Source: Variovorax sp. OK212
Lineage (GTDB): Bacteria > Pseudomonadota > Gammaproteobacteria > Burkholderiales > Burkholderiaceae_C
Assembly: GCF_900112425.1 (NCBI RefSeq)
Contig: NZ_FOLP01000036.1
Span: forward strand, 1-42,105
DNA: 42,105 nucleotides
Direction of reading: 5' to 3'
Every line of letters begins with the position of its first letter. Position 1 is the stretch's first letter. This document shows positions 9,097 through 17,360 of the stretch, one piece after another. Under the pieces are notes generated by a model that saw only the letters and a list, made by a program, of their open reading frames with translations, did no database searches and was not told where the DNA came from. The position numbers and the translations under genes are program-made.

Positions 9097-9804
9097 TCAA
9101 CCAGATGTGCCGAACAGCGTGCCTATGGCGGCTGTGATTCCCATCGCGAGCGTGCCCCAGAAAGTCACGCGCCACACGCTTTTCACGACCGAGGTGTCGC
9201 CGATCCTCGCGGCGCACGCGCCAAGCAGAGCGAGGAACGCGATGGAGGTCGCCATCGTCCATGGCACCAGCGTTGCAGTTGGCGCCACCAGCACTACAAG
9301 GAGTGGAAGCGCCGCCCCCGCGGAGAAGCTGGCAGCCGACGCCGCAGCCGCCTGCAACGGTCGGGCGCTGAAGGCTTCGGTGATACCCAATTCGTCACGC
9401 GCGTGCGCGGCGAGCGCATCGTGGGCCATGAGTTGGGTGGCGACCTGAAGCGAGAGCGTGCGATCGAGCCCACGTCGCATGTAGATGGCCACCAGTTCGC
9501 GCCGCTCGCCATCCGGATCCGCATGAAGTTCCGCACGCTCGCGTTCGAGATCGGCCGCTTCGGTGTCAGCCTGTGAGTACACCGAGACGAACTCACCGGC
9601 GGCCATCGACATGGCACCTGCGGCCATGCCGGCAACGGCGGTCATCAGGATGCTGGTGTGGCTGGCCTGTGCTGCGGCAACTCCTGCGACCAAGCTGGCA
9701 GTCGAAATGATGCCGTCGTTCGCGCCCAGCACGGCGGCGCGCAGCGATCCGACGCGATGCGTGCGATGGTGTTCGGAGTGGGCACGTTGGTGAAAGGATT
9801 TCAT
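9097..9804 (-). CDS. VIT/CCC1-family iron/manganese transporter
   Basis: 235 residues from ATG 9804 (begins MKSFHQRAHSEHHRTHRVG). The hallmark N-terminus RAAVLGANDGIISTASLVAG and the next helix, AAGAMSMAAGEFVSVYSQAD, match bacterial VIT1/CCC1 proteins. These are inner-membrane transporters thought to move Fe2+ or Mn2+. Five hydrophobic segments are visible. The charged cytoplasmic loop (TEAADLERERAELHADPDGE) carries the Glu-rich metal-binding helices of the family. The His-rich N-terminus may also bind metal. In-frame Met codons up to 9873 are possible but unlikely starts. It is apparently monocistronic. Confidence 0.85.
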   Translation of the reverse strand: MKSFHQRAHSEHHRTHRVGSLRAAVLGANDGIISTASLVAGVAAAQASHTSILMTAVAGMAAGAMSMAAGEFVSVYSQADTEAADLERERAELHADPDGERRELVAIYMRRGLDRTLSLQVATQLMAHDALAAHARDELGITEAFSARPLQAAAASAASFSAGAALPLLVVLVAPTATLVPWTMATSIAFLALLGACAARIGDTSVVKSVWRVTFWGTLAMGITAAIGTLFGTSG

Positions 9805-10166
9805 GGGTAACGCCGCGACCATATGAAACGCCGGGAAGAAAGCAGCACCATGGCCGCTGCCTGCGCCAGCCACGATCGAGTGCGGCGAAGGGCGCAGGGC
9901 TCACTCTCCTTGGTGCGTTGCAACACGGCACGCTTGTCGGATCAACGTCTGGCACGTTACGGCAACGGACGGCCTGTTCCAACCGGGTGCCCGCTTACAC
10001 CCGCATCACGAAAAGCAATCGTTGTGGTTCTGATCCGTCTGCTCATCTCAGAACAAGCGAGATGCAGCTTCCGAAATCGCGTGGCGCTGCAGGTCACGTT
10101 CATACGGCAGTGGAAAAGAAGTGCGGGCTCTGGCCGCGCCGATCGGCAGCCAGCAACTACCGACGA
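9805..10166. other. Intergenic region
   Basis: About 360 bp upstream of the VIT transporter gene and downstream of a histidine kinase gene. Only shadow-like short frames are visible, with no recognised RNA or repeat. Confidence 0.4.
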
Positions 10167-10934
10167 TCAAACCATGTCAGTGCCGGGGCACAGCGGAAGG
10201 CGAACGCTGAACTCGCAGCCATGGCCTTTGCCGTCGCATCGAACTTCAATGAAGCCGCTATGGGCATGAACCAGGTCTCTGACCAGCGAAAGCCCAACCC
10301 CGAAACCGCCTTCCGATTGCTGCGGGTTCTCCTGTGTGAACAAATCGAAGATCACCGGCAGCAATGACGGCGCGATGCCATTCCCGATGTCTTCCACCTT
10401 GATGACCGGATGGTCGACCCCGGCAGTGCAGCGCAGCCAGATGGTCCCGCCCGCCGGCGTGTACTTGATGGCGTTGTGCAGAAGGTCGAAGACGATCTGG
10501 TGCATGCGCTGGCGGTCCGCCACGATGGAGATGGGAACGGGCGGCACCATCACCGAGGCGACGCGCTTCTTCTTGTCCGCTTCGGCCTGCACGACGCTGG
10601 CGATCTCCTGGATTTCCGCGCTCAGGTCGAAGCTCGTCTTGTTCATGCTCAGCTTGCCAGCCCGAAGCGCACGACGTCCGCGAGGTCCTTCATCATTCGT
10701 TCCAGCGACAAGGACCTGGTGGCTGACCGCGGCCACAGGCTTGGCCAGCTCATCGGTCACCAGTCCCTTCCTGGCCATGATTTGACCGGCGCCGCTCATG
10801 GGTCTGAGCGCATTGCGTACCCCGTGCACCAGCCGGCTGAGGAACGCAGCGCGGCCCTGGATCGTTTCGTAGGCGCGCTGCAGCCGGTTCTCGATGGTCT
10901 CGATCTGCGCTCTCAAATCGGTTCGGTCCGCCAT
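10167..10934 (-). CDS. Histidine kinase with compensated frameshift region
   Basis: 255 residues. An N-terminal coiled helix leads to an H-box FLSRLVHGVRNALRPMSG (His about 37). The HATPase domain follows with N-box IVFDLLHNAIKYTPAGG, G1 KVEDIGNGIAP and G2 GGFGVGLSLVRDLVHAHSG. It lacks sensor and membrane segments. The second HisKA helix, residues about 75-91 here, reads VLVAGTNDEGPRGRRAL and is unlike the family. The next frame of the same DNA reads SLERMMKDLADVVRF, exactly the expected LD/DLLDVSR-type helix. Two opposite indels near 10712 and 10662 would explain this. The encoded kinase may be impaired, or the sequence may contain errors. No regulator is adjacent. Confidence 0.7.
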   Translation of the reverse strand: MADRTDLRAQIETIENRLQRAYETIQGRAAFLSRLVHGVRNALRPMSGAGQIMARKGLVTDELAKPVAAVSHQVLVAGTNDEGPRGRRALRAGKLSMNKTSFDLSAEIQEIASVVQAEADKKKRVASVMVPPVPISIVADRQRMHQIVFDLLHNAIKYTPAGGTIWLRCTAGVDHPVIKVEDIGNGIAPSLLPVIFDLFTQENPQQSEGGFGVGLSLVRDLVHAHSGFIEVRCDGKGHGCEFSVRLPLCPGTDMV

Positions 10935-11198
10935 GACCCGAGCAAGACGAACGCAATGTCGGGCGACTGCTGCCAGAGGAGGACCGCGGCCCTGGCTGTA
11001 TCGACGGCGCTGTCAATGCCGTCCATCCGGTTGCGGGCATTGAATGAGATACCTCGTCTTTGGGAGTCGTCATGGGTTCATTAGCCCTGACGGACCGCTG
11101 TCGCCAGCAACAGGTGCGCCCCTGTCGCGATTCGCATCTCTCTTTTGCGCGGCGAAGGGACTGTCGGCTTTCATCCGGTCGGCCGATCCCGAGTTGAG

Positions 11199-11218
11199 TG
11201 GGCAGCCGAAGCTGCCCA
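11199..11218 (-). terminator. UUCG-tetraloop hairpin after the Hsp20 genes
   Basis: A perfect 8-bp stem (TGGGCAGC / GCTGCCCA) is closed by TTCG when read on the minus strand, the very stable C(UUCG)G type. It lies 6 nt after the stop of the downstream Hsp20 gene. No T-run follows on the minus strand, so it may stabilise the 3' end or terminate only in part. Confidence 0.5.
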
Positions 11219-11223
11219 TTTCT

Positions 11224-11631
11224 CTACGCGACGTGTATATCGATTCGCCGCGGCTGGGCATGCGCGGTTTTGGGAATTTTCAGTTTAAGCACGCCCTGCG
11301 TCAGTTCGGCCGCCACGTTCTGGGTGTCCAGCTCCTTGCTCAGCGTGAAGACACGTCGGAAGCGGCCAAGGCCGACCTCGGTGTGGCTCGACTTGAGGCT
11401 GTCTGGTACCGAAAGATCGGATTCCGCCTCAATCGTCAGTGTGGCCGCCTCAACGTGCAAATTCAGCTTGTCCCGGGTCACGCCGGGCAGATCGGCAAAG
11501 AGCGTGATGCCGTTGGCGTCTTCGATCACGTCCACGGCCGGCGTCAGCGCTGCCTCGCTGTACGGAGAACGCTCGTTTTGCGAAGGTGCCGCCGACTCCA
11601 TCGCTTGCGCTTGCCTGATGCTGTTGCTCAT
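11224..11631 (-). CDS. Small heat shock protein, Hsp20/alpha-crystallin family
   Basis: 135 residues from ATG 11631. A TTG at 11658 in the same frame overlaps the upstream gene and is unlikely. The alpha-crystallin domain is recognisable: VDVIEDANGITLFADLPGV, LNLHVEAATLTIEAE, GRFRRVFTLSKELD and GVLKLKIPK. It is an ATP-independent holdase that binds unfolding proteins in the cytoplasm. It follows a second, distinct Hsp20 gene by 23 bp on the same strand, so the two form an operon. Paired Hsp20 proteins of this kind often form mixed oligomers (IbpA/IbpB being the known example). The C-terminal I-x-I/V motif is represented by IDIHV. Confidence 0.9.
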   Translation of the reverse strand: MSNSIRQAQAMESAAPSQNERSPYSEAALTPAVDVIEDANGITLFADLPGVTRDKLNLHVEAATLTIEAESDLSVPDSLKSSHTEVGLGRFRRVFTLSKELDTQNVAAELTQGVLKLKIPKTAHAQPRRIDIHVA

Positions 11632-11654
11632 GATGAATGAGTCCTTCCTTGAAA

Positions 11655-12092
11655 TCAATTGATAGCGATCCGGCGCGGCTGCGCCGACGCACGGCGCCTG
11701 ACGGTGATGTGCAATACCCCGTCACGCAGCTTCGCGTCCACCGCGTCGGGGTCTGCATCCTCGGGCAGTGTCATCACTCGGCGGAATGTGCCCTCGAAAC
11801 GCTCGTTGATGTGCACGGCCGTTTTGTCACCTGCTTCCGGCAGTGCGCTCTTTCGCTCCCCTGAGATGGTCAGCAGGCCACGCTCCACATTCACCTCGAG
11901 GGTGGATGCGTCAACGCCTGGTGCAAACGCGTAAATCTCGAGAGCTTCCGGTGTGCTTCCGACATTCAATGCTGGGAAGCCGTTGCGGGCAAAGCCGCGG
12001 ATGGTGGGCGATAGATCGAAGGCCTGCTGCACGTCGCGCTGCAGGCGATCCATCTCCGCGAACAGGTCGCGAGGAAACAATGATCGATACAT
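11655..12092 (-). CDS. Small heat shock protein, Hsp20 family (first of pair)
   Basis: 145 residues. The ATG at 12092 is preceded by a strong GGAGG ribosome site. The N-terminus MYRSLFPRDLFAEMDRLQRD is typical of class A-like bacterial Hsp20. The crystallin domain runs from PALNVGSTPEALEIYAFAPG through LLTISGERKS to FRRVMTLPEDADPDAVDAKL and GVLHITVRRR. The C-terminus carries RIAI, an I-x-I-type oligomer contact. A G/C-rich inverted repeat and a possible heat-shock promoter lie upstream. Co-transcription with the following Hsp20 gene is likely. Confidence 0.92.
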   Translation of the reverse strand: MYRSLFPRDLFAEMDRLQRDVQQAFDLSPTIRGFARNGFPALNVGSTPEALEIYAFAPGVDASTLEVNVERGLLTISGERKSALPEAGDKTAVHINERFEGTFRRVMTLPEDADPDAVDAKLRDGVLHITVRRRASAQPRRIAIN

Positions 12093-12120
12093 GGCGAAAA
12101 CCTCCGTGAAAGTTGAACGG

Positions 12121-12143
12121 AGCGCGGGTGCATTGCCCGCGCT
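12121..12143 (-). promoter_or_regulatory. Inverted repeat in the Hsp20 leader
   Basis: A perfect 8-bp inverted repeat, AGCGCGGG and CCCGCGCT, encloses a 7-nt spacer, 28 nt upstream of the first Hsp20 start. It lies between the ribosome site and the proposed promoter. It could be an operator or a leader hairpin affecting translation. It is not the CIRCE sequence, and no ROSE-type anti-Shine-Dalgarno pairing was evident. Confidence 0.4.
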
Positions 12144-12156
12144 TCCGAGAAACGAT

Positions 12157-12182
12157 CTAAATGCTGCAATCGGATTTTCAAG
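12157..12182 (-). promoter_or_regulatory. Possible sigma-32 heat-shock promoter
   Basis: The minus strand has CTTGAAA (rc of 12176-12182), a perfect -35-like heat-shock element, then 12 nt, then CATTTAG (rc of 12157-12163), similar to the end of the -10 element CCCCATNTA. The spacing is about 3 nt shorter than the sigma-32 norm and the run of C is missing. Position upstream of the tandem Hsp20 genes supports the call, but the match is imperfect. Confidence 0.4.
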
Positions 12183-12208
12183 ACCCGATGCGTCTTCAAA
12201 TCGGTTCT

Positions 12209-12544
12209 TCAGTGCGGCCGGGCCGGCTCCCTCGGCGTCGAGGATGCGTTCGCATGGCGGCCGACGATGGCCGTCTTGATCTTCGGCATCCGGAAGCGCC
12301 AGCGCGGTGGGCGTGACTCTGGAAAGTCGAATTTTGCGAGCTCATCGCGCCCCTTCTGAGTCACGGCCAGCACCTGGGCTGCAGGATGGGAGCCTGACAA
12401 GGTGAGCGGGTCAGAGGGCGATGGAACCAGCGCTACGACAAGCCCAGCAGCTCGTAGCACCCTGACACCGTCGATGTCCTCGTTGCGGTAGAAAGACACG
12501 GGCAGTCGAGAGCCCGCGATTTGCCTGAGCAAGTTCATGGTCAT
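12209..12544 (-). CDS. Small protein with winged-helix-like domain (single copy)
   Basis: 111 residues; ATG 12544 follows an excellent AAGGAGGT site. The core LLRQIAGSRLPVSFYRNEDI, then VRVLRAAGLVVALVPSPSD and LAVTQKGRDELAKF, matches each half of the protein at 14808-15362 (LLRTRLPVDVIDANELKVV...LLKATGLIEAQL...RITEHGMAELAR and its second copy). It therefore represents a single-domain version of that unnamed family. The layout (helices, then a strand pair, then T..G..EL) resembles a winged helix, as in many small regulators. It lies upstream of the Hsp20 operon on the same strand but with its own leader. DNA binding is inferred only. Confidence 0.65.
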   Translation of the reverse strand: MTMNLLRQIAGSRLPVSFYRNEDIDGVRVLRAAGLVVALVPSPSDPLTLSGSHPAAQVLAVTQKGRDELAKFDFPESRPPRWRFRMPKIKTAIVGRHANASSTPREPARPH

Positions 12545-13370
12545 TTCAGTACCTCCTTTTCGGTCGACCAGTTCCGACAGCGAAGAATTTAGGCGTTGCT
12601 TCGGGAGATTTCAAGAGGGAGAAATCAGCAACCGATTCTCGCAGTCCCTCGAGAGACGAGCCCGGCCGTTCGGGCCGGGGTGAGATCTACAGCAAGCTTG
12701 CGGGTTTCGCCGCGGACGCAAAATCTAAGAGCTCTTCCGCATCGCGCATGTCGGACGTTTCTGATTTTCAATCGTGCCTCCGCAGCACGCGTGAGGGTTT
12801 GCCGCGGCTCCGAAAAGAAACGGCCGTGCGCCTTTCTCACACTTGTGGCATGGGTTCGCTGCAAATGCGACAGCCATCAAACAACGCCACGACTCCGGAG
12901 AAGCCAACCTTCGGGCTTGATGTCGTGAATTTCTGCCGAATGAGGTCGTGATTCGGGCGTGTTCCGGTGCAACGTGGCGTTGATGACCAATGCGGCGCGG
13001 AGCAATTCCACCAGAACGATTGCGTCCGAATCGGTCACAGTGAAGGGCCGGGCGGACTGCTCGATTCTCGAGGTATCTGAGCGGCATGTGCGGCGGGGCC
13101 TTTCGCTCAGCGGCGAACAATACTGGAGGCACGGTATGCCGACTCGCCGATTGGCCGGGAGGATCGCGCTGCCGTCGCTCTCGGAGCCGACTTCACCAGG
13201 ACGGAATTCGAAATCACTGGCCGAGGCTGTGTGCAGCCGATGTACTGTCGGCGGCGTGAGCCCATATATGACCTTGCGCCCGATCAAAACCAGACATTGC
13301 ATACCGGCCGGAGCTAGCTACCCTGCTCCATTTGTGGCCATCCAGGCTGGCTGGTCGTCGAGAATACGAA
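12545..13370. other. Region with ambiguous open frames
   Basis: Two overlapping frames of about 140 codons (12877-13302 minus, 12959-13390 plus) share the same third-codon-position bases, so composition cannot decide between them. Neither shows a recognised domain or a convincing ribosome site. The minus-strand one includes SDAIVLVELLRAALVINATL, a plausible helix. No RNA gene is recognised. Confidence 0.4.
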
Positions 13371-13826
13371 ATGACTTCCCCAAATTCTGACCTCCTCACC
13401 CAGGGCGAACTCGCCGTTCTCCGTGTAGTTGCCCGCATGGACCTGATCCTCGGCGTCGCCATCGGCCAAACCTTGGGCCATCCCGCCAACGACGAAGTGG
13501 CGGCGCTGCGCAAGAGGGGCTACGTCCGGGAAATTTCCAGCCCCCGACATGACGGAACGCCCAGCCACCTCTATACGATCACGCCCGCGGGAAGTGAGGC
13601 GCTACGGGTGCAAGACGGGCATCGCGCTGTTGCGCCGGGTCCCACACTTGGACCTCGGCCGCCCCTGCACCGCGAAACATACACTGGTAGCGAGATGCGC
13701 CCCTTCACGGGGCGAGCAGGATCAATGGACGCGCTGAGGTATCCGAGCCGCGTCGGCAATGAACTTCGCTATCGTGACGATGACGGTGAGTCGCCCCGCA
13801 AGGATGCGCCGCCGCGCAAACCGTAA
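13371..13826 (+). CDS. Winged-helix protein with basic tail (hypothetical)
   Basis: 151 residues from ATG 13371. The N-terminal 80 residues (LTQGELAVLRVVARMDLILG, then VAALRKRGYVREISSP and HLYTITPAGSEALRV) form a PadR/MarR-like winged helix: helix 1, an irregular recognition part, a beta-wing and the T.AG..AL helix. The C-terminal 60 residues are rich in Arg, Pro and Gly and look disordered. It is probably a small DNA-binding regulator. The frame is open upstream to a GTG at 13332, but that adds only 13 non-conserved residues. Confidence 0.55.
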   Translation: MTSPNSDLLTQGELAVLRVVARMDLILGVAIGQTLGHPANDEVAALRKRGYVREISSPRHDGTPSHLYTITPAGSEALRVQDGHRAVAPGPTLGPRPPLHRETYTGSEMRPFTGRAGSMDALRYPSRVGNELRYRDDDGESPRKDAPPRKP

Positions 13827-14335
13827 ACGAGCCCAAGCGTCTTGTCAGGGTCGCAGCGGCGGGTCGGAGTGACATGAGAGGAGCGCCAGCCTTCCGTCGG
13901 AGAGCGACGGTCGACCAAGATCCGCGCCGAGGTGGAGTGCGGCCCCACTCGCAATGGCTGACGGGCGGTTCATTGCTGGTCGTCCAAGCAAGCGAAGGGG
14001 CGAACGTCTGAAAAATGATGCCTCGACCGGAGGCTCATCGCGCTTGACGGCGGCGCGGGAAGCTCTCGGAGACACAGTGGCATCGCTTCACGCCGGATCT
14101 TCGTCACCACCGAAGCATCCCATGCTGGGCGGGGCAGATACCCCACGGATTTCCACGACCCGACAGCCGCCATCTGGGTAGTCGAAGTTCTCGCGGGTGT
14201 GGCCGGGTACCCCAAAGGTCGGCTGGTGCGCTAAGCACCGGCATGGTTCGCGGCGGCCCACAGCAGTTAGCGCCGGTGCACTCGTAATCAATTGCACGCG
14301 AAACCTACTTCTGCGCGGCGGATGGGCTCGCGCGC
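13827..14335. other. Intergenic region without a supported gene
   Basis: About 500 bp between convergent genes. Frames present here are short or are extensions of frames opposite neighbouring genes. No hairpin followed by a T-run was found. Confidence 0.4.
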
Positions 14336-14797
14336 TTACCTTGATGTCCCCGGGCGAGGAGGAAAGTGCAGCAGCAGGTCCTCCAGCAATTCCTGCACGT
14401 TCGTGCATGTCCAGGTCGTGCTGACGCAGGCACGGCCCTGGATGGGCGCGCCACCTCGCCAACAACGCCAGGTGGCCTGTACGCGCCCCGTGAGCGTGTC
14501 TCCCGTGAAGACCAGCGCATTGAGCGGCTCGCCCTGACCCCCCCACCGGAATCCTACGTGCGGGTGCGCTGCCAGCGTTTGCTCGTTGCCCCGGTCCACA
14601 TAGCATTCCACTGCCTCGCCCAACGTCCTCTCGAGGTAAGCCTCGCAGTCCTGAAAGACTTCGTGCACCAGCTGGTCCAAGCGCAGCGTCATGCCCTCGA
14701 TGTGCCAAGCCAAGTCAGTGGGCAGCGCGGGCGGACGACCGCTGCTGCGGCAAGGGTCTACCTCGAGGTCGCGTGTCGAAAGCTTGACTACTGTCAT
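14336..14797 (-). CDS. Hypothetical protein
   Basis: 153 residues from ATG 14797, 10 bp after the stop of the duplicated winged-helix gene, so probably in one operon with it. The sequence includes LRLDQLVHEVFQDCEAYLER, TLAAHPHVGFRWGGQGEPLN and ALVFTGDTLTGRVQATWRCW. The normal proportion of acidic residues supports real coding, in contrast to the Arg/Pro-rich overlapping frames. No signal peptide, membrane segment or known family is seen. Function unknown. Confidence 0.5.
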   Translation of the reverse strand: MTVVKLSTRDLEVDPCRSSGRPPALPTDLAWHIEGMTLRLDQLVHEVFQDCEAYLERTLGEAVECYVDRGNEQTLAAHPHVGFRWGGQGEPLNALVFTGDTLTGRVQATWRCWRGGAPIQGRACVSTTWTCTNVQELLEDLLLHFPPRPGTSR

Positions 14798-14807
14798 GGG
14801 CTGGCCG

Positions 14808-15362
14808 TTACGACGAGACTCGCTCCGAGGCGGAGTGCATCGAGGCCCCATCGCCGACCGCGCGCCTCGCTAACTCCTCGCGGCCAAGGGGCGTGATGCG
14901 AAGGACCAGCGCATGCTGAGGATTGTCAGGGTAGACGGGCGAGATGGGACCAATGGTCGCATCGAGTAAAGCGGCCGCCTTCAACAGGACGATGTTGCTC
15001 ACCGCCGCCCCGTCTTCGACCCGCACCGGAAACGTGCCGCTTTCGAGGCGGCGCAGGTAGGCCAACGGTGTCAGCGACCGTCCATTGTCGAGCTGCGACG
15101 ACCTGAGTAGATCCAGACTCATTCGAGCGAGCTCGGCCATGCCGTGTTCGGTGATGCGTGTGACCGTCGCACCGCTGCTCCCCCAGTAGCGATTTTTCGC
15201 GGCGCCCGACGAGGCGAGTTGCGCCTCGATCAAACCTGTCGCTTTGAGCAACGACACCACTTTCAACTCGTTCGCGTCAATCACGTCCACCGGTAAGCGC
15301 GTGCGCAAGAGCTGGAGCAGATATTCCAGTGGCCGCGACGCGTCGCCATACTTCTGCTGCAT
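14808..15362 (-). CDS. Protein with tandem duplicated winged-helix-like domain
   Basis: 184 residues from ATG 15362 (a GTG lies one codon upstream). Two consecutive homologous halves are visible. The first has LLQLLRTRLPVDVIDANELK...LLKATGLIEAQL...TRITEHGMAELARM. The second has LRRLESGTFPVRVEDGAAVS...LLKAAALLDATI...LRITPLGREELARR. Both match the single-domain protein at 12209-12544. The order P-V, LLKA.GL, a variable loop and ITx.G..ELAR is shared by all three. The fold is probably a winged helix, so the tandem copies may bind a direct repeat in DNA or make an internal pseudo-dimer. The following gene starts 10 bp downstream. Function is otherwise unknown. Confidence 0.65.
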   Translation of the reverse strand: MQQKYGDASRPLEYLLQLLRTRLPVDVIDANELKVVSLLKATGLIEAQLASSGAAKNRYWGSSGATVTRITEHGMAELARMSLDLLRSSQLDNGRSLTPLAYLRRLESGTFPVRVEDGAAVSNIVLLKAAALLDATIGPISPVYPDNPQHALVLRITPLGREELARRAVGDGASMHSASERVSS

Positions 15363-15796
15363 CACCGCACTACCCAGTGCCTTGCCATGAAGAGCGGGTC
15401 AACTCGCAGATGGTTTTGCATGAACTCCTCTCGCCTTGTTAGTAGTTTTTTTCATTCTTGCGAAAGCCCCGTTCCTGTGTGTAGGACGGGGACCACTGCT
15501 CGAAGCGGGACGCCGGCGCTGGCTGCCTCTGGGACGCAAGAAAGGTAAGCGACGCTGGGCGCCATGTCTGCGTGGATGACATGGGGCCGCAACGCCACGG
15601 CAGGCATCCTGCAGGCGAAGTCGCAGTTGAACTCGTCGCACGGCGCGTTGAAACGGATGTTGCAACTCTGAAACTGCCCACTTGGGACTGCCTGCGGGAG
15701 ACACCGTGGCATGCTCGTCGCGCCCTTAGTCGAGCGCCACGGCACCTCACGTCGCCCGAGGAACTCATGCCCAGTTACCTGCGAGGAGTCACGCAC
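15363..15796. other. Divergent intergenic region
   Basis: About 430 bp between the duplicated winged-helix gene (minus) and the esterase lipoprotein gene (plus). It holds the presumed divergent promoters. A stretch of T and A at 15438-15460 is the most AT-rich part. No specific motif could be assigned. Confidence 0.4.
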
Positions 15797-16708
15797 ATGC
15801 ATGTTGGACGATCGGTTTGTTGGGTCGTGTCCGCCTTCGGCTGCACACTCATCCTTTGTATCGCAGCCTGTGGTGGGGGCGGCGGTGGCGGCGGCGGGGA
15901 AGGCGGGGGGATCGGCCCCATCGCCGCGCCGCCTGCCGCGGCAGCGCCCCCGCAACCTGCCGCGGCGTCTCCGGTTGTACAACCCGTCCCGGCGACGAGC
16001 CGCGTGGTCGCCGACTCGATCACCTCCGCCAACACAGGCGCGGTGTACACGCTGGAGATTTACCTGCCGGCATCCTACGGCGCGAGCACGACGGTATACC
16101 CGGTAATCTACGCGATGGATGGCGACGCCATCTTCAATCCGCCTGGTAGCCGCTTCGCGAACTTCCGAGCCATTCTCGAGGCGCACAACACGCAGGCAAT
16201 CCTCGTGGGCGTCGGCGGCACATCACGCCGCGAGCGGGACTATTTGATGCCGGGTGCTCAGCCGTACCACGAGTTCCTCACGCAGGAACTCGTGCCACAC
16301 ATCGAAGGGAGCTTTCGCGCCGATGCAAGTACGCGCGTGCTCACAGGGCTCTCCCTCAGCGGGAGCATGACAGGCGTGGCTTTGTTCCTAGAGGGCGCCA
16401 GCGGCGCGCTGACCTTCACGCACTTCCTGTCATTTGAGGGGTCGTTCGATTCCCAGACCGACGAGAACAACGACTTGGAACAGAAGATGTACGACGCCCG
16501 GGGCACGCGGCCCTTGCCGGCCACCCTCATCCTCACGCGCTGCGACAACCCGCAGGAATGCAACTTCGGCAATGTCAACGACATGTACGAGCGACTGCGG
16601 TCGCGCGCCTACCCCGCCTTCGCGCTGACCCAGCGCACCTATCCCGACACGCACGTGGGCACCGACCTGCCGTCCTTCACCGATGCGATCGGGCAACTCT
16701 TTCCCTAG
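15797..16708 (+). CDS. Esterase-D-like lipoprotein
   Basis: 303 residues from ATG 15797, which has a GAGGAG site 8 nt upstream; ATG 15767 is an alternative. A lipoprotein signal peptide ends in LCIAAC with the lipidated Cys at about 25. It is followed by a run of nine or more Gly and an Ala/Pro linker. The mature part resembles the putative esterase family (PF00756; Fes/EntH-like alpha/beta hydrolases): YTLEIYLPASYG, VIYAMDGDAIFN and the elbow LTGLSLSGSM with the nucleophile in GLS. A probable acid is Asp in TRCDNP, and the His is in YPDTHVG. The elbow has Ser where GLSMGG-type enzymes have Gly. It is likely an envelope-anchored carboxylic-ester or siderophore-ester hydrolase; the substrate is unknown. 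Confidence 0.75.
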   Translation: MHVGRSVCWVVSAFGCTLILCIAACGGGGGGGGGEGGGIGPIAAPPAAAAPPQPAAASPVVQPVPATSRVVADSITSANTGAVYTLEIYLPASYGASTTVYPVIYAMDGDAIFNPPGSRFANFRAILEAHNTQAILVGVGGTSRRERDYLMPGAQPYHEFLTQELVPHIEGSFRADASTRVLTGLSLSGSMTGVALFLEGASGALTFTHFLSFEGSFDSQTDENNDLEQKMYDARGTRPLPATLILTRCDNPQECNFGNVNDMYERLRSRAYPAFALTQRTYPDTHVGTDLPSFTDAIGQLFP

Positions 16709-16961
16709 TCTGGTGTTGCGCCTGGCGAGGCGGCCAACCACACCTTGACCCAAGATTGATCCAGTGCACCAGGCGTCACGTGGTTAAAAACTACTCGGAG
16801 AAGCGTTCGCCTGATCGACGGCGGCTGCAGAGAGATCAGGGATATAACGATCGGAGCCGCCGTTGTCGACTGCGCTCACGCGGACTGACTCCGTGGCCTT
16901 CTCTGCGGTGGATGAACCACGCTGAGCGGCCCAGCAATTTACAGCGAATAGCTGGCCAGTA

Positions 16962-17360
16962 TCAGATGGCGGCCCTGTTACACTTTTCGAAGATTCGGGT
17001 AATTTTTTCTTCGAGGATGGCGGCAGTAAACGGTTTCACCACGTAACCATTGGCCCCTGCCAACGCCGCAGCAACGATGTTTTCCTTCTTGGCCTCCGCG
17101 GTGACCATCAGCACGGGTAGCGTCGCCAGTTTGGGGTCGGCGCGGATCGTCTTTAACAGGGTGAGGCCGTCCATGTTGGGCATATTCCAGTCTGACACGA
17201 CGATGGCGTAGTCGCCACTTTGCAGTTTCGCCAGCCCTCCCACACCGTCCTCGGCTTCGTCAACGTTCATGAATCCGAGCTCTTTCAGCAGGTTACGCAC
17301 GATACGGCGCATCGTTGGGAAGTCGTCTACGACCAAAATTCGGAGGCTCTTGTCGATCAT
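16962..17360 (-). CDS. cheY: CheY-like chemotaxis response regulator
   Basis: 132 residues from ATG 17360; a TTG five codons upstream is less likely. It is a single receiver domain with all CheY hallmarks: acidic pair in ILVVDDFPTMRRIVRNLL, phospho-acceptor Asp in VVSDWNMPNMDG, Thr in LMVTAEAKKENIV, and Lys in GYVVKPFT. The closeness to flagellar CheY (binding FliM to change motor direction) is strong. There are no cheA, cheW or flagellar genes around it, so here it is an orphan copy. Upstream DNA (17400-17900) holds only frame fragments. It is likely intact and functional in sequence terms. Confidence 0.92.
   Translation of the reverse strand: MIDKSLRILVVDDFPTMRRIVRNLLKELGFMNVDEAEDGVGGLAKLQSGDYAIVVSDWNMPNMDGLTLLKTIRADPKLATLPVLMVTAEAKKENIVAAALAGANGYVVKPFTAAILEEKITRIFEKCNRAAI

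Noticed and set aside
12877..13390. Two opposing frames of about 140 codons
   Set aside because: Both share third codon positions and lack motifs, so neither can be supported over the other.
14088..14708. Minus-strand 206-codon frame overlapping 14336-14797
   Set aside because: Gly/Arg/Ala-rich with few acidic residues; the alternative frame has balanced composition and operon spacing.
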